Shown here: positions 37,613 through 47,045 of the stretch, in pieces
How the letters are laid out: each line of letters opens with the position of its first letter
How positions within the stretch are numbered: the first letter of the stretch is position 1
Source of the DNA: Bacillus bingmayongensis
GTDB taxonomy: Bacteria; Bacillota; Bacilli; Bacillales; Bacillaceae_G
Direction of reading: 5' to 3'
Assembly: GCF_000299035.1 (NCBI RefSeq)
Contig: NZ_JH921518.1
Coordinates: 842,439-906,438, forward strand
Length of the DNA stretch: 64,000 nt
The notes under the pieces: model-generated
Databases searched by the model: none
What the model was told of the DNA's origin: nothing
Seen by the model: the letters and a program-made list of their open reading frames with translations, nothing else
Position numbers and translations under genes: made by a program

Positions 37613-37640
37613 TATACAGCGCACTAAAAAAATACCACTC

Positions 37641-38951
37641 TCATGATTTCTTCCGTTTCTTTACAGCAATTAAAAATGCAATAAACAAAACATTTACTAA
37701 GACTAATAAAGATACAAACACCCAGTTAATCTCCGTTTTTTCTCTAGCTTGATATACATTCGCTTCTTCCCGTTTTAATACGAGATAATAATTCCCATCT
37801 TCTTCTCTAATGATTTCATCTTCCAATAGTCCCTTTAATTCTTGATTTTCTTTCATCTCACTCGCCGAAAGCGAAACTTTTTGCGTCTCTTTCGTGTTGT
37901 TAATCGCAACAAGTGTCACTTCATCTTGATATGTTCTTTTTAGTACACTCATTCCAGCCTTATCATATAACAACTCAAATGTTCCGCGGCGGAGAGATGG
38001 GAATTTCTGACGAATCTCCCCTAATTTCGTTACATATTGTAAAAACTTTTCATCAGTTTTAAAATCCATTAACCGGCGATTATCCGGCACCTCCCCGCCA
38101 TCAAGCGCAATTTCCGTTCCATAGTAAATAATTGGCACTCCTGGTGATGTATATAAATATGCGAGCCCGAGTTTTAAACGTGCTGGTGGATACTGTTCAT
38201 TCTCTTTCGCAATTCGGACAAATCGCTTTGTGTCTTGATTGTCTAAAAAAGCACTTATTACTTTATCATCATCTATTAAACTAGCTTCATACAAAGGTTT
38301 AATAGAGGTATCTGGTTTTGAAAATACATCTGTTATGTGCTTATGGTACTCATTATGTATATTCTCATCAGTCATAACGAGGAAATCTTTTTTGATTCCT
38401 TGAACACTTTGTTTTACTTCATTTAAATAAGTACGAGATATTTCTTTACTGTGGAAAAGATAACTTCCATCTATATCCGCTTCTTTCATCCACCACTTGA
38501 TCGAATCAATAAGCTGTTCTTGCTCTTTTTCTGCAACAAATTGCAACACGACTTTCATATCCCGTTTATGTGCTTCTTGCACGAGCTGTTTCACATCTTG
38601 TAACGTGCCAAAATGTTCATTCACCTTTTGAAAATCAACCGAACCCTCCCCATCATACGTGTCACTTTTAAAAATTGGTGAAAGCATAATCGTGGTGAAC
38701 CCCATGTCCTTTATGTAATCCACCCGCTTTATAATTCCTTGTATATCTCCCCCTTGATAGCCTTCTAAATTCCCCACATCAAGCTGTTTATCATTTTTCG
38801 CATCTCCATTATTAAAACGATCAACCATTATAGAATAAATCACTTCGTCTTGCCATTCTCTTTTTTCTTCCGCTAATGTATGAACAGGCTCTAATAAGCA
38901 AAATATCATACAAAAACAAATCAACACTCCTCTTCTCCACATCTTCTTCAC
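37641..38951 (-). CDS. Membrane-anchored GH13 alpha-amylase-like protein, catalytic residues lost
   Basis: A 436-residue protein from GTG 38951 (site GGGGGATATTCT). It has a signal peptide (to about residue 27), a GH13 barrel start (EVIYSIMVDRFNNGDAKND, GGDIQGIIKRVDYIKDMGF), and a C-terminal transmembrane anchor (about 409-430) with a basic tail. The usual catalytic regions are altered: region I is VVLQFVAEK in place of DxxxNH; region II is IDGSYLF (160-166), with Arg and the nucleophile Asp replaced by Tyr and Phe; region IV is FLDNQD (235-240) in place of FLxNHD. Domain B is nearly absent. Probably a non-catalytic surface protein. Confidence 0.8.
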   Translation of the reverse strand: MKKMWRRGVLICFCMIFCLLEPVHTLAEEKREWQDEVIYSIMVDRFNNGDAKNDKQLDVGNLEGYQGGDIQGIIKRVDYIKDMGFTTIMLSPIFKSDTYDGEGSVDFQKVNEHFGTLQDVKQLVQEAHKRDMKVVLQFVAEKEQEQLIDSIKWWMKEADIDGSYLFHSKEISRTYLNEVKQSVQGIKKDFLVMTDENIHNEYHKHITDVFSKPDTSIKPLYEASLIDDDKVISAFLDNQDTKRFVRIAKENEQYPPARLKLGLAYLYTSPGVPIIYYGTEIALDGGEVPDNRRLMDFKTDEKFLQYVTKLGEIRQKFPSLRRGTFELLYDKAGMSVLKRTYQDEVTLVAINNTKETQKVSLSASEMKENQELKGLLEDEIIREEDGNYYLVLKREEANVYQAREKTEINWVFVSLLVLVNVLFIAFLIAVKKRKKS

Positions 38952-39074
38952 AGAATATCCCCCAACTTCTTTCGAATTATAAGAATAGTATATCAATTTT
39001 CTCAACAAACCGCACTTACACAAACAGCATGTTAGATTTCCTTACATATCATTTTAAATTTTCTGAAAAATGTG

Positions 39075-39138
39075 TTGATTTTTTATTAATTATTGAATAT
39101 GATATGAAACATAACATTAAATGTAATCTTTTATAACA
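39075..39138 (+). promoter_or_regulatory. amtB promoter and TnrA/GlnR-type site
   Basis: TTGATT (39075-39080) and TATGAT (39098-39103) are spaced by 17. The TnrA/GlnR site TGTAATCTTTTATAACA (39122-39138) fits TGTNA-N7-TNACA exactly. It lies about 12-28 bases downstream of the predicted start point, a repressing rather than activating position. Confidence 0.6.
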
Positions 39139-39156
39139 TTATAGGAGGGGAAAAGA

Positions 39157-40419
39157 ATGAATATGGGAGACACTGTGTTTTTATTTTTAGCGACAGTAAT
39201 GGTCATGATTATGACGCCAGGTTTGGCACTTTTTTACGGCGGGATGGTTCGTAGCAAAAACGTACTGAGTACAACGATGCATAGTTATAGCGCGATGGCG
39301 ATTGTTTCTATCCAATGGATTTTTATCGGCTATTCTTTATCATTCGGCCCAGATTGGAACGGCATCATTGGTACATTAGATTGGTTCGGCTTACAAAACG
39401 TAACTTTTACACCAAATCCAGACTACTCCGCTACTATTCCACACAATTTATTTATGATGTTTCAACTCATGTTTGCAATCTTAACTCCAGCGTTAATTTC
39501 AGGAGCTTTCGCTGAACGAATGCGATTTTCTGCTTTTCTTATTTTCATTCTTCTTTGGACGACAATCGTTTATAACCCTGTTGCTCACTGGGTATGGGGC
39601 GTTGGCGGATGGCTTCGCGAACTCGGCGCATTAGATTTCGCTGGTGGTAACGTTGTTCATATCACATCAGGAGTTGCTGGGCTTGTATTAGCCATCTTCC
39701 TAGGTAAACGAAAAGACTTAAACGGATCTTCCCCTCATCATTTACCATTTACCATTTTAGGCGCAGGCTTATTATGGTTTGGATGGTTCGGCTTTAACGT
39801 CGGCAGTGCCCTTACACTAAACGACGTAGCGCTGACTGCCTTCATTAATACAAATACCGCTGCAGCCGCTTCTGCTTTAACATGGATCCTAGCAGAGTGG
39901 TTCTTCCAATCAAAACCGACTGTAATGGGAGCAGCTTGCGGTGCCGTATCAGGCCTAGTCGCAATTACACCAGCATGCGGATTTGTCACCCCGTTCTCCG
40001 CTCTTTTAATCGGAGCAATCGGCGGCGTTCTTTGCTTCGGAGCTGTCTTCTTTTTAAAACATAAACTTGGATATGATGACGCACTTGATGCATTCGGATG
40101 TCACGGCATCGGTGGTACATGGGGCGGTATTGCAACTGGACTATTTGCAACAACTTCTGTAAATAGTGGTGGCGCTGACGGATTATTTTACGGAAATGCC
40201 GCACTCCTTTGGAAACAACTAATCGCAATTGGAGCAACATACGCTTTTACAATTATAATGACGTACGCCATTATTAAAGCTATTAACTTCTTCCTTCCTG
40301 TTCGCGTACATGAGCATGAGGAGCAAATGGGACTGGATATTTCGATGCATGGGGAGAAGGCTTATGAGTATAGTGAAAAGTCAATAGAGGGGATGGCAAT
40401 CCAAAAAGAGGCACGGTAA
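39157..40419 (+). CDS. amtB: Ammonium transporter (AmtB/NrgA)
   Basis: A 420-residue Amt family channel with eleven membrane helices and signatures such as TPGLALFYGGMVRSKN, the twin-His pore region (GFHxIGG-type: DALDAFGCHGIGGTWG) and FNVGSALTLND. The cytoplasmic C-terminal tail is long and acidic with several Glu-Tyr repeats. The start follows AGGAGGGGAAAAG. The GlnK/NrgB gene that normally follows is not present; a bcr1 copy and a terminator come next. Confidence 0.95.
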   Translation: MNMGDTVFLFLATVMVMIMTPGLALFYGGMVRSKNVLSTTMHSYSAMAIVSIQWIFIGYSLSFGPDWNGIIGTLDWFGLQNVTFTPNPDYSATIPHNLFMMFQLMFAILTPALISGAFAERMRFSAFLIFILLWTTIVYNPVAHWVWGVGGWLRELGALDFAGGNVVHITSGVAGLVLAIFLGKRKDLNGSSPHHLPFTILGAGLLWFGWFGFNVGSALTLNDVALTAFINTNTAAAASALTWILAEWFFQSKPTVMGAACGAVSGLVAITPACGFVTPFSALLIGAIGGVLCFGAVFFLKHKLGYDDALDAFGCHGIGGTWGGIATGLFATTSVNSGGADGLFYGNAALLWKQLIAIGATYAFTIIMTYAIIKAINFFLPVRVHEHEEQMGLDISMHGEKAYEYSEKSIEGMAIQKEAR

Positions 40420-40488
40420 CACTTACACTTAAAGTTTTTACTAACAATAAGAAGGTGCATAACTATTATTACTTCAAATGCCGTTGCT

Positions 40489-40645
40489 ATAAAGTGAAAC
40501 TTCCATCAGTGGGGTTTTCTTCATCCCCCACTGATTATCAGCTCTCACTAATCGGGCTTTTACAGGCAGTTATCCCCCACCTATCTTCCTTACTTCTCTC
40601 TGAATCTTGAGATGGGGGTCTTACTGTCCGTTAATTCGGGATAAA
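40489..40645 (+). repeat. bcr1 element, full length (157 bp)
   Basis: It runs from ATAAAGTGAAACTTCCATCA to TTCGGGATAAA with ATAAA pentamers at both ends. The centre (CACCTATCTTCC, CTGAATCTTGAGATGGGGGT) is uninterrupted and shows the arrangement that is broken by the nested repeat in the composites. It occupies about half of the 40420-40758 gap; no gene is seen there. Confidence 0.85.
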
Positions 40646-40660
40646 TAAAAAATACTATAA

Positions 40661-40692
40661 AAAAAAGCGACTGAAAATCAGTCGCCTTTTTT
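40661..40692. terminator. Bidirectional terminator between amtB and katA
   Basis: AAAAGCGACTGA and TCAGTCGCCTTTT arms around AAA with A and T runs on either side. Confidence 0.8.
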
Positions 40693-40758
40693 ATTCATTA
40701 TATTAGTAGACACATATAGCAGTTGAAATTCAAGTATAAAAGAGAACCAGAAATGTTA

Positions 40759-42225
40759 TTACTTCGCAGGTTTCCCTACATACGCTGAAATATCAACGTT
40801 TAACGCCTTCGCTAAACGCATACCGTACTCCTGATCCGCACGGAAGAAGTTGCAAATCGCAAGTAATTTCGTTTGTTCATGCACATCTTTTAAATCATTT
40901 GTTAAGTTTGCGATTAAGTTATCTTGTTCTTCTTTAGAGAATGAACGGTAACGCTCACCCGCTTGCTTAAAGTCGTTTGGTTTATCGATTTTTTCACGAG
41001 ATACATAGCCTTCAAGTTTCATAGTTGAATCACGGTACGCTGGATCTTCAACTGGATTTTCAGCATGACGATTTGGCTCGTAGTTAATTGTTGATGGTTG
41101 TTGATTCATTTGCATTGCCCCATCACGTTGTTGATTGCGAACAGCTGCATATGGACAGTTTACTGGAATTTGTAAATAGTTCGCACCAAGACGGTAACGC
41201 TGTGTATCTGGATAAGAGAATAAACGCCCTTGTAATAATTTATCTTCAGATGGTTCAATACCAGATACAGTTGCACTTGGCGTAAACGCAGCCTGCTCTA
41301 CTTCCGCAAAGAAGTTTTGCGGGTTACGATTTAACGTCATTGTCCCTACTTCCATTAATGGGAATCGATCTTCTGGCCAAACTTTTGTTGGATCTAACGG
41401 ATCGAAGTCTAAAGAATCCATTTCATCAAGTTGCATTACTTGTACGTGAAGATCCCATTTTGGATAATTACCTTTTTCAATCGCATCAAATAAATCACGA
41501 GTTGCATGGTTGAAGTCTTTTCCTTGTACTTGTTCTACTTCTTTTGCACTCAAGTTACGTACACCTTGCTGTGGTTTCCAATGATATTTAATATAAACAA
41601 TTTTACCCTCTGCATTAATCCATTTAAACGCATGCACACCGAAACCTTCCATTTGACGATAGTTTGCAGGTGTACCGTAATCAGAGAATACCCATGTCAT
41701 CATGTGCGTAGATTCTGGTGATAGCGTCATGAAATCCCAGTAACGATCTGGCGTTTGAATATTTGTATCCGGTGCTGGTTTTAAAGAATGCACCATGTCA
41801 GGGAATTTAATTGCATCACGAATGAAGAAAACAGGTAAATGGTTACCAACGATATCATAGTTTCCTTCTTCTGTATAAAACTTCACAGCGAAGCCACGTG
41901 GGTCACGAGCTGTTTCTGGAGAACCTTGCCCATGAATAACCGTTGAGAAACGAACGAATACAGGTGTTTCTGTTCCAACGTTTTGTAAAAATGCTGCTTT
42001 TGTATATTTTTTCATGCTATTTTTCGTTACGAAAACACCATGAGCGCCCGCACCACGCGCATGTACTACACGCTCTGGAATACGTTCACGATCAAAATGA
42101 GCAAGCTTTTCTACTAAATGATAATCTTCTAATAATACCGGCCCACGGCGACCAGCTGTACGAGAATTTTGGTTGTCTCCTACTGGAGCACCTTGGTTTG
42201 TTGTTAAGCGATTATTTGGATTCAT
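40759..42225 (-). CDS. katA: Catalase KatA
   Basis: A 488-residue clade-3 haem catalase. The active-site His lies in RVVHARGAGAHG, the distal Asn in GNHLPVFFIRD, and the proximal Tyr ligand in FSYPDTQRYRLG. It decomposes hydrogen peroxide in the cytoplasm. ATG 42225 is chosen, with GGAGGTTCCCCTTG before it; the TTG one codon earlier is less likely. A PerR box lies 42-56 bases upstream, and hemH, which makes its cofactor's last step, is immediately upstream. Confidence 0.96.
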   Translation of the reverse strand: MNPNNRLTTNQGAPVGDNQNSRTAGRRGPVLLEDYHLVEKLAHFDRERIPERVVHARGAGAHGVFVTKNSMKKYTKAAFLQNVGTETPVFVRFSTVIHGQGSPETARDPRGFAVKFYTEEGNYDIVGNHLPVFFIRDAIKFPDMVHSLKPAPDTNIQTPDRYWDFMTLSPESTHMMTWVFSDYGTPANYRQMEGFGVHAFKWINAEGKIVYIKYHWKPQQGVRNLSAKEVEQVQGKDFNHATRDLFDAIEKGNYPKWDLHVQVMQLDEMDSLDFDPLDPTKVWPEDRFPLMEVGTMTLNRNPQNFFAEVEQAAFTPSATVSGIEPSEDKLLQGRLFSYPDTQRYRLGANYLQIPVNCPYAAVRNQQRDGAMQMNQQPSTINYEPNRHAENPVEDPAYRDSTMKLEGYVSREKIDKPNDFKQAGERYRSFSKEEQDNLIANLTNDLKDVHEQTKLLAICNFFRADQEYGMRLAKALNVDISAYVGKPAK

Positions 42226-42266
42226 CAAGGGGAACCTCCTATTATTTCATAATATTAATTACTTAT

Positions 42267-42281
42267 TTAAAATTATTATAA
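42267..42281 (-). promoter_or_regulatory. PerR operator of katA
   Basis: TTAAAATTATTATAA differs at one position from TTATAATNATTATAA. It sits between the hemH stop codon and the katA start and overlaps the likely katA promoter. Confidence 0.75.
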
Positions 42282-42282
42282 A

Positions 42283-43242
42283 TTAATTATTATTCAAAAT
42301 TACTTTTTTGTCAATTATTTCATTCGCTTTTTTGAAAACAATTTCTACTAAACAATCAATAAATGATTCCTGTGCATTTGGCATAGCCGGTCTGAAATAG
42401 GACGCGCCTAACTCATCGGTCACAACTTTGCATTCATAATCGTTGTCATACAGCACTTCTAAATGCTCAGCCACAAATCCAACTGGACAATACACGAAAG
42501 AGTTATAACCATACTTTTCATATAAATCTTTTGTTAAATCTTGTACATCTGGTCCGATCCATGGATCAGGTGTATTCCCAGCACTTTGCCAGCCAATTGT
42601 ATAATTTTGAATCTCTGCTGCTTCAGCAATTAAATCTGCTGTATGCTGTAGTTGCTCCACATAAGGATCGCCAGCAGCAATAATTTTCTCTGGTAAACTA
42701 TGCGCAGAAAAAATGACAACGGCTTTCTCCCAGTCTGTAATTCTAGTAAATGTTTCTTTTATTTTGTTTGCCCAATACGCAATAAATTTCGGTTCTTCGT
42801 ACCACTGTTCAATCGAATTTATAACGGGACCATTTATTTTGTTAGACACACTTATTGCACGATCATTGTATGATTTAATACTAAAGGTTGAATAATGAGG
42901 TGCTAATACAATACTGATCGCTTCCTCAATGCCATCCTGCTTCATCTCTTCCACCGCATCTTCAATAAATGGAGCGATATGTTTTAGTCCCAAATAGCAT
43001 ACAAATTCATATTCTGAAAAACACTTATTTAACTCAGTTGTTAGCTTTCTAGCTTGTTCTTTTGTAATTTTCGCAAGTGGCGAAATACCACCTATTGCTT
43101 TATAGCGACCAATTAGATCATCAAGCGCTTCTTGAGACAGCTTGCGACCGTGACGTATATGCGTATAATATGCCTCTACATCCTCTAATGACTCTGGCGT
43201 CCCATACGCCATCACAAGTAAACCTATTTTCTTCTTATTCAT
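42283..43242 (-). CDS. hemH: Ferrochelatase (HemH)
   Basis: A 319-residue enzyme that inserts iron or, in Gram-positives, acts on coproporphyrin III in haem synthesis. Motifs: [20 protein letters not shown] at the N-terminus, catalytic His in [10 protein letters not shown], and Glu in [14 protein letters not shown]. Start follows GATATTGAGGTGAATAA. It sits directly upstream of katA in the same direction, so peroxide stress can couple haem and catalase supply. The group often has a second hemH copy elsewhere. Confidence 0.94.
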   Translation of the reverse strand: MNKKKIGLLVMAYGTPESLEDVEAYYTHIRHGRKLSQEALDDLIGRYKAIGGISPLAKITKEQARKLTTELNKCFSEYEFVCYLGLKHIAPFIEDAVEEMKQDGIEEAISIVLAPHYSTFSIKSYNDRAISVSNKINGPVINSIEQWYEEPKFIAYWANKIKETFTRITDWEKAVVIFSAHSLPEKIIAAGDPYVEQLQHTADLIAEAAEIQNYTIGWQSAGNTPDPWIGPDVQDLTKDLYEKYGYNSFVYCPVGFVAEHLEVLYDNDYECKVVTDELGASYFRPAMPNAQESFIDCLVEIVFKKANEIIDKKVILNNN

Positions 43243-43324
43243 TTATATTCACCTCAATATCGGAAATGAGAATCTTTTTCAAGAACATTTGTTTCCAGTA
43301 TACCAACTGATAATAAATACGTCA

Positions 43325-43339
43325 AAATAATAATTCTAA
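43325..43339 (-). promoter_or_regulatory. Weak PerR/Fur-like site upstream of hemH
   Basis: AAATAATAATTCTAA matches 12 of 15 positions of the PerR consensus, 83-97 bases before hemH. AT-rich context makes chance likely. Confidence 0.3.
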
Positions 43340-43495
43340 ATAAGTATTATTTACAATATGATTTTTAATTTCATTTGACAATTTATCTAATGAAATTTGT
43401 CATATTCTCGTTTTATCACTTCTTCAATAAGGGAGATCATCACATTGCCATCAAATTAAGACATTCGTTGTTTCCCACCCAACCTGTATCTTTCT

Positions 43496-43775
43496 ATAAA
43501 GTGAAACTTTAATCAGTGGGGGTTTTCTCCATCTCCCACTGATTATTAGCCCTCACCAATCGGGCTTTTACGAGCAGTTTATCTCCCACCTAACTTCTTT
43601 AGAAAAGCGGAAGCGGCTCGCTCAGAATCGCAGGACGTTGGAGCACCCGACAGAGAGGCCCTTTTTGCCTCGTCCGAGGGAGCGAAACGACCGGAGATTC
43701 TAGCCGCTAGAGCTGGACAATGTTTTCGCAGAATTTTGAGGTGGGAGTATTACTGCCCGCAAATAGCGGGATAAA
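43496..43775 (+). repeat. bcr1 element carrying a nested GC-rich repeat (second composite, 280 bp)
   Basis: It is flanked by ATAAA at 43496-43500 and 43771-43775. The outer bcr1 sequence is interrupted after CACCTAACTTCTTTAG by AAAAGCGGAAGCGGCTCGC...GAGCTGGACAA (43604-43728) at exactly the same point as in the copy at 11169, and both composites are 280 bp. The rest of the 43243-44033 gap is AT-rich with no supportable gene; TTTGACAATTT and AAATTTGTCA around 43374-43402 form an inverted repeat of unknown role. Confidence 0.8.
43604..43728 (+). repeat. Nested GC-rich repeat inside bcr1 (second copy)
   Basis: Same element as at 11276, with GAGGCCCTTTTTGCCTCG in place of GAGGCGCTTTTTGCCTCG and a few other differences. 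Confidence 0.7.
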
Positions 43776-44033
43776 TAAAAATGTATCAATCAACATCCTA
43801 AAATTACAATAAAATGAATAACAGATGAATAAAACAGATTAGTAAAACATGAGATAATTACAATATTCGACTTCATAAAGTTCATTAAAATGTTGATATA
43901 CAATTAATGACGATACTCACTCAATTTGTTAGTATATAAATAACTTAACCATGAATAAATAATAAATATTCTTTTTTATGCATTTATATTCATAACTAAG
44001 TATCTCTTAACTATTTTCAGGAGGTTTTTTCGG

Positions 44034-44831
44034 ATGAAGTTACATAAAATGAAAAATTTACTGCCTATATCTGCTGCAACAATTACACTAGTATCTAATC
44101 AAGGAACGGCCGATGCCGCAACGGTTCATACTGTTAAAAAAAATGACACTCTCTGGGATATTAGCAGCCACTATGGAGTTTCAGTTCAAGCAATTAAACA
44201 AACGAATCATAAGACGAATGATCAAATTTATATCGGTGAACATTTAACCATCCCAGTCTCAGCCCCATCAAGCGAGCCTACACCTCAAAAAGATGTAGCA
44301 GCTTCAAATCATTCAGCTCAAGTTGTTTATCAAGTTCAACGGGGAGATACATTAGAAACTATCGCAAAACAATATAATGTATCTATCCAATCAATTAGAC
44401 AAGCTAACAATACAAATGGTGACCGAATTTATGCAGGTCAACACTTAATCATTACGACAGGCATTTCAGAAGAAGAATTCGACTTAATGGCTCGTTTGGT
44501 GACAGCGGAAGCAGGAAGCGAACCGTACGCTGGAAAAGTAGCAGTAGCAAAAGTTGTATTAAATCGCGTTGATTCAACAGAATTTCCGAATACAATTACA
44601 GATGTTATTAATCAACCTATTAAGTATGGCTATGCATTTACACCAGTTACAGATGGAAGAATTAATCAACCATCAACTCCCGAAGCAAGAATGGCGGTAG
44701 AAGAAGCGATTTCTACGAAAGGAGTTAATTCTGATTGGCTTTATTTTTATAATCCAAAAACCTCTACTGACAAATGGATTACTACACGTCAAACTGTTGC
44801 AGCAATTGGTAATCATGTGTTTGCTAAATAA
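44034..44831 (+). CDS. LysM and SleB-type cell wall hydrolase
   Basis: A 265-residue secreted enzyme. After a signal peptide (to about residue 29, ending GTADAA) come two LysM peptidoglycan-binding repeats (HTVKKNDTLWDISSHYGVSV and YQVQRGDTLETIAKQYNVSI), then a C-terminal Hydrolase_2 (CwlJ/SleB) domain with catalytic Glu in VTAEAGSEPYAGKVAVAKVV. Such enzymes cleave spore cortex or vegetative wall glycan. LysM domains and lack of a spore cortex lytic N-domain suggest a YkvT-like role. The start follows AGGAGGTTTTTTCGG. Confidence 0.9.
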   Translation: MKLHKMKNLLPISAATITLVSNQGTADAATVHTVKKNDTLWDISSHYGVSVQAIKQTNHKTNDQIYIGEHLTIPVSAPSSEPTPQKDVAASNHSAQVVYQVQRGDTLETIAKQYNVSIQSIRQANNTNGDRIYAGQHLIITTGISEEEFDLMARLVTAEAGSEPYAGKVAVAKVVLNRVDSTEFPNTITDVINQPIKYGYAFTPVTDGRINQPSTPEARMAVEEAISTKGVNSDWLYFYNPKTSTDKWITTRQTVAAIGNHVFAK

Positions 44832-44859
44832 ATACGTTTATATCCAAGTGAAATAGCGA

Positions 44860-44896
44860 AAAAAGCGGCTTACAATTCTTGTAAGCCGCTTTTTAC
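44860..44896. terminator. Bidirectional terminator between SleB-like gene and asnB
   Basis: AAAAAGCGGCTTACAA and TTGTAAGCCGCTTTTT arms around TTC; it abuts the asnB stop codon. Confidence 0.9.
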
Positions 44897-46749
44897 TATT
44901 CTTTAATATTTACTCCATACTCCTTAAACCACACATGAATTTGTGCCAAATGCGCCAATAGCTGTGGTCCAGTCATCAACTGGCCAAACCAGGGCGTTTG
45001 AAATGCACTCCCTCCTGATTGGATTAACCCTTGTAATTGTTCTTTATCAAACAACTCATGCAAAATGGAGTTGTTATCTGTTAACAGATCCTGTAACCAC
45101 ACTGTTACCGCTTTTGTGTAGTACGGATTGTGCGTTTTCGGATACGGACTTTTCTTTCTATACAAGATATCGTTTGGCAATACACCTTCTAACGCCTTAC
45201 GTAATAGACCTTTTTCGCGATTTTTATACATTTTCATTTCCCAAGGAATATTCCATGCATATTCGACAAGACGATGATCCGCAAATGGAACACGTACTTC
45301 TAGGCTCGCTCCCATACTCATCCGATCTTTTCTATCTAATAATGTCGTCATAAACCAAACCATATTTAAATAAAATAATTGTCGCCTTTTTGCTTCAATT
45401 ATACTTTCCCCTTCTAAAACCGGCACTTCTTGTATCGATTCTTCATATCTCTGTTGTACATAGTCCCGCAGTTTTAATTTATTTCGCCATTCCGTTTTAA
45501 GAAGTTGCTCACGTGCCTCTGTGGACCTCATCCATGGAAATGCACTCGATTGTAAATCATCCTCCCGATAAAACCAAGGATAACCACCAAAGATTTCATC
45601 GGCACATTCTCCCGACAAACCAACGACAAAATCTTGTTTAATTTCTCGGCAGAACCATAATAATGAAGAATCAATATCTGCCATACCAGGTAAATCACGA
45701 ACGAGTACCGCTTCTGTTAAATACTCAGCTAACTGTTCATTAGAAATAACACAGCGGTGATGAATTGTACCAAATGTTTCTGTCATCAAATCAATAAATG
45801 GCGCATCCGAATTCGGCTGAAAAGCGTTCGCTTTAAAATATTTCTCATTATCTTCGTAATCAATCGAATACGTGTGTAACTTCCCTTTCCCTTCTCTCTC
45901 ATATGCCTTTGCTGCAAATGCGGTAATTGCGCTTGAATCTACTCCGCCCGACAAAAATGTACATAACGGTACATCAGAAACCAATTGTCTTGTAATCGCA
46001 TCTTGTAGTAAAAAGCGCGTGCGCTCTACAGTCTCTTCAAATGAATGTTCATGCTTTTTACTCTCAACATTCCAATATCTCCATATACATAAGCCATCTT
46101 TTGAAAATGTAAGAGCATGCCCCGGACGAAGCTCTTGAATTCCTGCATAAATACCATGTCCAGGTGTTCGAGACGGCCCTAATCCAAATACTTCTGATAG
46201 TCCCTCTGTCGTAACTTCTGTCTTAACATTTGGATGAACTAAAATAGCTTTTAACTCCGAAGCAAATAATAATCTCCCATTATCATATTTGTAAAATAAT
46301 GGTTTTACCCCTAGTCGATCCCGTGCAATAAATACTTGTTCTTTTTTCTCATCCCAAACCGCAAATGCATATATCCCATTTAAATGATCAACACATTCTT
46401 CTTTCCACTCTATATAAGACGCTAATAACACTTCTGTATCAGAGTGACCTTTAAATGTATAACCTCTTTGCAACAATTCTTTACGAATATCTTCTGTATT
46501 ATAAAGTTCACCGTTATAGCAAATTGTATAATACTCTTCTTCTTTCATACACCTACATGTCATCGGCTGTTTCCCGCCCTCAGGGTCAACTACAATTAAC
46601 CGTTTATGCCCGAAAGCAACGTGCCTTTTTATCCAGACATTCGTATCATCTGGTCCCCTCTTCGCAAGTGTTTCTGCCATCTTCGTAACCGTCTCTCTTT
46701 CACCTTCTAACGACCGCTTATAATCAATCCATCCTGTAATCCCGCACAT
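44896..46749 (-). CDS. asnO: Glutamine-hydrolysing asparagine synthase (AsnO-like)
   Basis: A 617-residue class II amidotransferase. The start at 46749 makes Cys2 the N-terminal nucleophile (MCGITGWIDYKR), so three upstream codons are rejected. The N-terminal Ntn glutaminase has CYNGELYN; the C-terminal synthase domain has the PP-loop SGGVDSSAI and SGECADEIFGGYPW. Position upstream of DUF2777, yisL and gerP homologues matches B. subtilis asnO (yisO), which is needed for sporulation. Confidence 0.93.
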   Translation of the reverse strand: MCGITGWIDYKRSLEGERETVTKMAETLAKRGPDDTNVWIKRHVAFGHKRLIVVDPEGGKQPMTCRCMKEEEYYTICYNGELYNTEDIRKELLQRGYTFKGHSDTEVLLASYIEWKEECVDHLNGIYAFAVWDEKKEQVFIARDRLGVKPLFYKYDNGRLLFASELKAILVHPNVKTEVTTEGLSEVFGLGPSRTPGHGIYAGIQELRPGHALTFSKDGLCIWRYWNVESKKHEHSFEETVERTRFLLQDAITRQLVSDVPLCTFLSGGVDSSAITAFAAKAYEREGKGKLHTYSIDYEDNEKYFKANAFQPNSDAPFIDLMTETFGTIHHRCVISNEQLAEYLTEAVLVRDLPGMADIDSSLLWFCREIKQDFVVGLSGECADEIFGGYPWFYREDDLQSSAFPWMRSTEAREQLLKTEWRNKLKLRDYVQQRYEESIQEVPVLEGESIIEAKRRQLFYLNMVWFMTTLLDRKDRMSMGASLEVRVPFADHRLVEYAWNIPWEMKMYKNREKGLLRKALEGVLPNDILYRKKSPYPKTHNPYYTKAVTVWLQDLLTDNNSILHELFDKEQLQGLIQSGGSAFQTPWFGQLMTGPQLLAHLAQIHVWFKEYGVNIKE

Positions 46750-46783
46750 ATAAATCATCCTTCCTATCTTATATCCGTATAAC

Positions 46784-46934
46784 TTTACCCCGCATTAACG
46801 TGCAGTAATCCCCGTTCAAAATCCGGATAGAACCAAAGAGGCAGAACGGGGACAACTGCACGTAAAAGCCCGATTGGTGAGGGCTAACCATCAGTGGGGG
46901 ATAACGCCCCCCGCTGATGGAAGTTTCACTGTAT
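46784..46934 (-). repeat. bcr1 element, reverse orientation, decayed ends
   Basis: It reads CCCCGCATTAACGTGCAGTA, AACTGCACGTAAAAGCCCGA, GGTGAGGGCTAACCATCAGT and CCGCTGATGGAAGTTTCACT. The flanking pentamers have drifted to TTTAC and TGTAT. Compensatory changes in the arms (GTGCAGT with ACTGCAC) preserve base pairing. It fills half of the 46750-47045 gap. Confidence 0.8.
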
Positions 46935-47045
46935 GAAGCGTGTTCTTATTCTATGCCCAACTTTCTTTAGGTGTTCCATAGTTATAAAGAACGACTGAAC
47001 TGTCCATAACAAGAATAACTACTTCGATAAAAGGAGAAATCATGA

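Noticed and set aside
43374-43402. Inverted repeat TGACAATTT...AAATTTGTCA as an operator
   Set aside because: No promoter or gene within a sensible distance on either strand to assign it to.
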